From: Rattus norvegicus
Lineage: Eukaryota; Chordata; Mammalia; Rodentia; Muridae
Assembly: GCF_036323735.1 (NCBI RefSeq)
Contig: NC_086029.1
Span: forward strand, 9,099,816-9,163,815
Reading direction: 5' to 3'
Length of the DNA stretch: 64,000 bases
The first letter of the stretch is position 1; every line of letters begins with the position of its first letter. The position numbers and the translations under genes were made by a program. Below are positions 63,401-64,000 of this stretch, piece after piece. The notes beneath the pieces were generated by a model. It searched no databases, was not told where the DNA came from, and saw only the letters and a program-made list of their open reading frames with translations.

Positions 63401-64000
63401 ATATAGAAAATTTTTCACGAATGGAATCAAAATTTCTAGGCGATTTCAGTGAGTTCCCAATGGGACATGCTTGTATGAGTTTGCTCTTCAATATAGAGCA
63501 CCATTTTATGGAACGGAATCTAAGTATCATGGTGAATTCAGTAGGTTCCCAATAGGATTCACATGTAATAAGCTTGTTATTCAATATAGAGCAACGTTTT
63601 AACGAACTGAGAACTGTTTATTTGTGAATTCATTTAGTTCCAAGTAGCAGGCTATTTTAATATGTGTACTTTTAAAGATTTATCAAAATTTCGTGAGCCG
63701 AATCTCAGTAACATGGTGAATTCGGTTAGTTCCAAAAGGCCGCAGTAGTAATAAGTGGACTGGACGGGATATAGAAAAATTTTCACGAATGGAATCAAAA
63801 TTTCTAGGCTAATTCAGTGAGTTCCAATTGGGACATGCTTGTATTAGTTTGCTTTTCAATATACAGCAACATTTTAAGGAACGGAATCTAAGTATCACGG
63901 TGAATTCAGTAGGTTCCCAATAGGATTCGAATGTAATAAGCTTGTTATTCAAGATAGAGCAACGGTTTACGAACTGAAACACTATTTCTTTGTGAATTCA
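57449..64000 (+). repeat. Mosaic of segments related to the 15-32 kb HORs
   Basis: Monomers match several earlier blocks in changing order: 57.73-58.06 kb resembles 25.28-25.60; 58.70-59.37 resembles 18.16-18.80 and 22.2-22.85; 59.38-59.52 resembles 22.14-22.27; 59.60-59.75 resembles 25.3-25.45; 60.41-60.73 and 61.51-62.25 resemble the 735-bp dimer; 62.26-62.98 resembles 21.32-22.04; 63.0-63.56 resembles 23.16-23.72; the end returns to dimer-type monomers. The four-subunit phase is kept throughout. No non-satellite sequence is seen. Confidence 0.8.
61509..62245 (+). repeat. 735-bp dimer, distant copy
   Basis: It carries the same two monomer types in the same order as 19837-20571, 41 kb away, and a third half starts at 62246. 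This shows exchange of blocks between distant parts of the array. Confidence 0.8.

Larger units (their letters stand above)
1..64000 (+). repeat. Tandem satellite array, ~369-370 bp monomer
   Basis: The same ~369-370 bp sequence follows itself head to tail from the first base to the last, about 173 times, with no inverted copy and no foreign insert seen. Spacing of one landmark (the AATAAGCTTGTTATT site of subunit A) stays at whole multiples of 367-370 bp throughout, apart from one 83-bp slip near 15.07 kb. The consensus is about 37% G+C by hand count, with more G than C on this strand (80 against 56 per monomer). No gene, RNA gene or mobile element is visible. Large AT-rich arrays of this kind are known from centromeric and other heterochromatin; the location is inference. 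I do not recognise the family or species. Confidence 0.97.

Noticed and set aside
1..64000. CRISPR-like pattern (short box at regular ~92-bp spacing)
   Set aside because: The 'spacers' are not unique: they are four repeating subunit bodies. The box is variable, and there are no cas genes or leader.
1..64000. Transposon, rRNA, tRNA, telomere repeat, microsatellite or viral sequence
   Set aside because: No stretch leaves the 370-bp pattern, and no cloverleaf, rRNA core, TTAGG-type run or polymerase/integrase frame is seen.

Overview
The whole 64 kb window is one uninterrupted head-to-tail satellite DNA array. I find no protein-coding gene, RNA gene, transposon, CRISPR array, telomere repeat or single-copy stretch in it. 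The basic monomer is about 369-370 bp (roughly 173 copies, all in the same orientation). Each monomer consists of four related subunits of about 92 bp (here named A 93, B 92, C 94, D 91 bp in a consensus-like copy at 28316-28685). Every subunit opens with a conserved box built around GAATTC followed by AGTTCCCA; the remaining ~65 bp of the four subunits is more diverged. By hand count the consensus is about 37% G+C, and CpG is only mildly depleted (about 10 seen against 12 expected per monomer).

This points to eukaryotic heterochromatin, such as a centromeric, pericentromeric or other large satellite block. The modest CpG depletion fits a genome with light germline methylation better than a vertebrate or plant one, but this is only a hint and I do not recognise the species or a published satellite family. 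All open reading frames are by-products of the repeat: the period is not a multiple of three and the same short frames recur wherever the monomer is intact.

Layout, by higher-order repeat (HOR). 1-2274: diverged monomers. 2275-9650: two tandem copies of a 3,688-bp 10-mer with one substitution seen between them. 9651-15065: diverged monomers, with a ~1.06 kb duplication. 15066-15148: an extra 83-bp C subunit, the only break of the four-subunit phase I found. 15149-24472: an 11-mer HOR of ~4.05 kb (two copies plus a partial third), with a 735-bp dimer expanded inside the second copy. 24473-~32620: a tandem 4,061-bp 11-mer pair. 32620-40860: older monomers with two more partial copies of the 11-mer's distal part. 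40861-45160: a 2.21-kb 6-mer pair. 41213-57448: a tandem pair of an 8,118-bp 22-mer, which contains the 6-mers. 57449-64000: a mosaic of pieces resembling the 15-32 kb HORs.

Nothing here acts together as genes. What can be read is a history of nested unequal exchange and conversion over a 92-bp ancestral unit. There are two candidate sequence-level constraints: the recurrent GAATTC/AGTTCCCA box, and an imperfect palindrome in subunit A that occurs in three different perfected forms.
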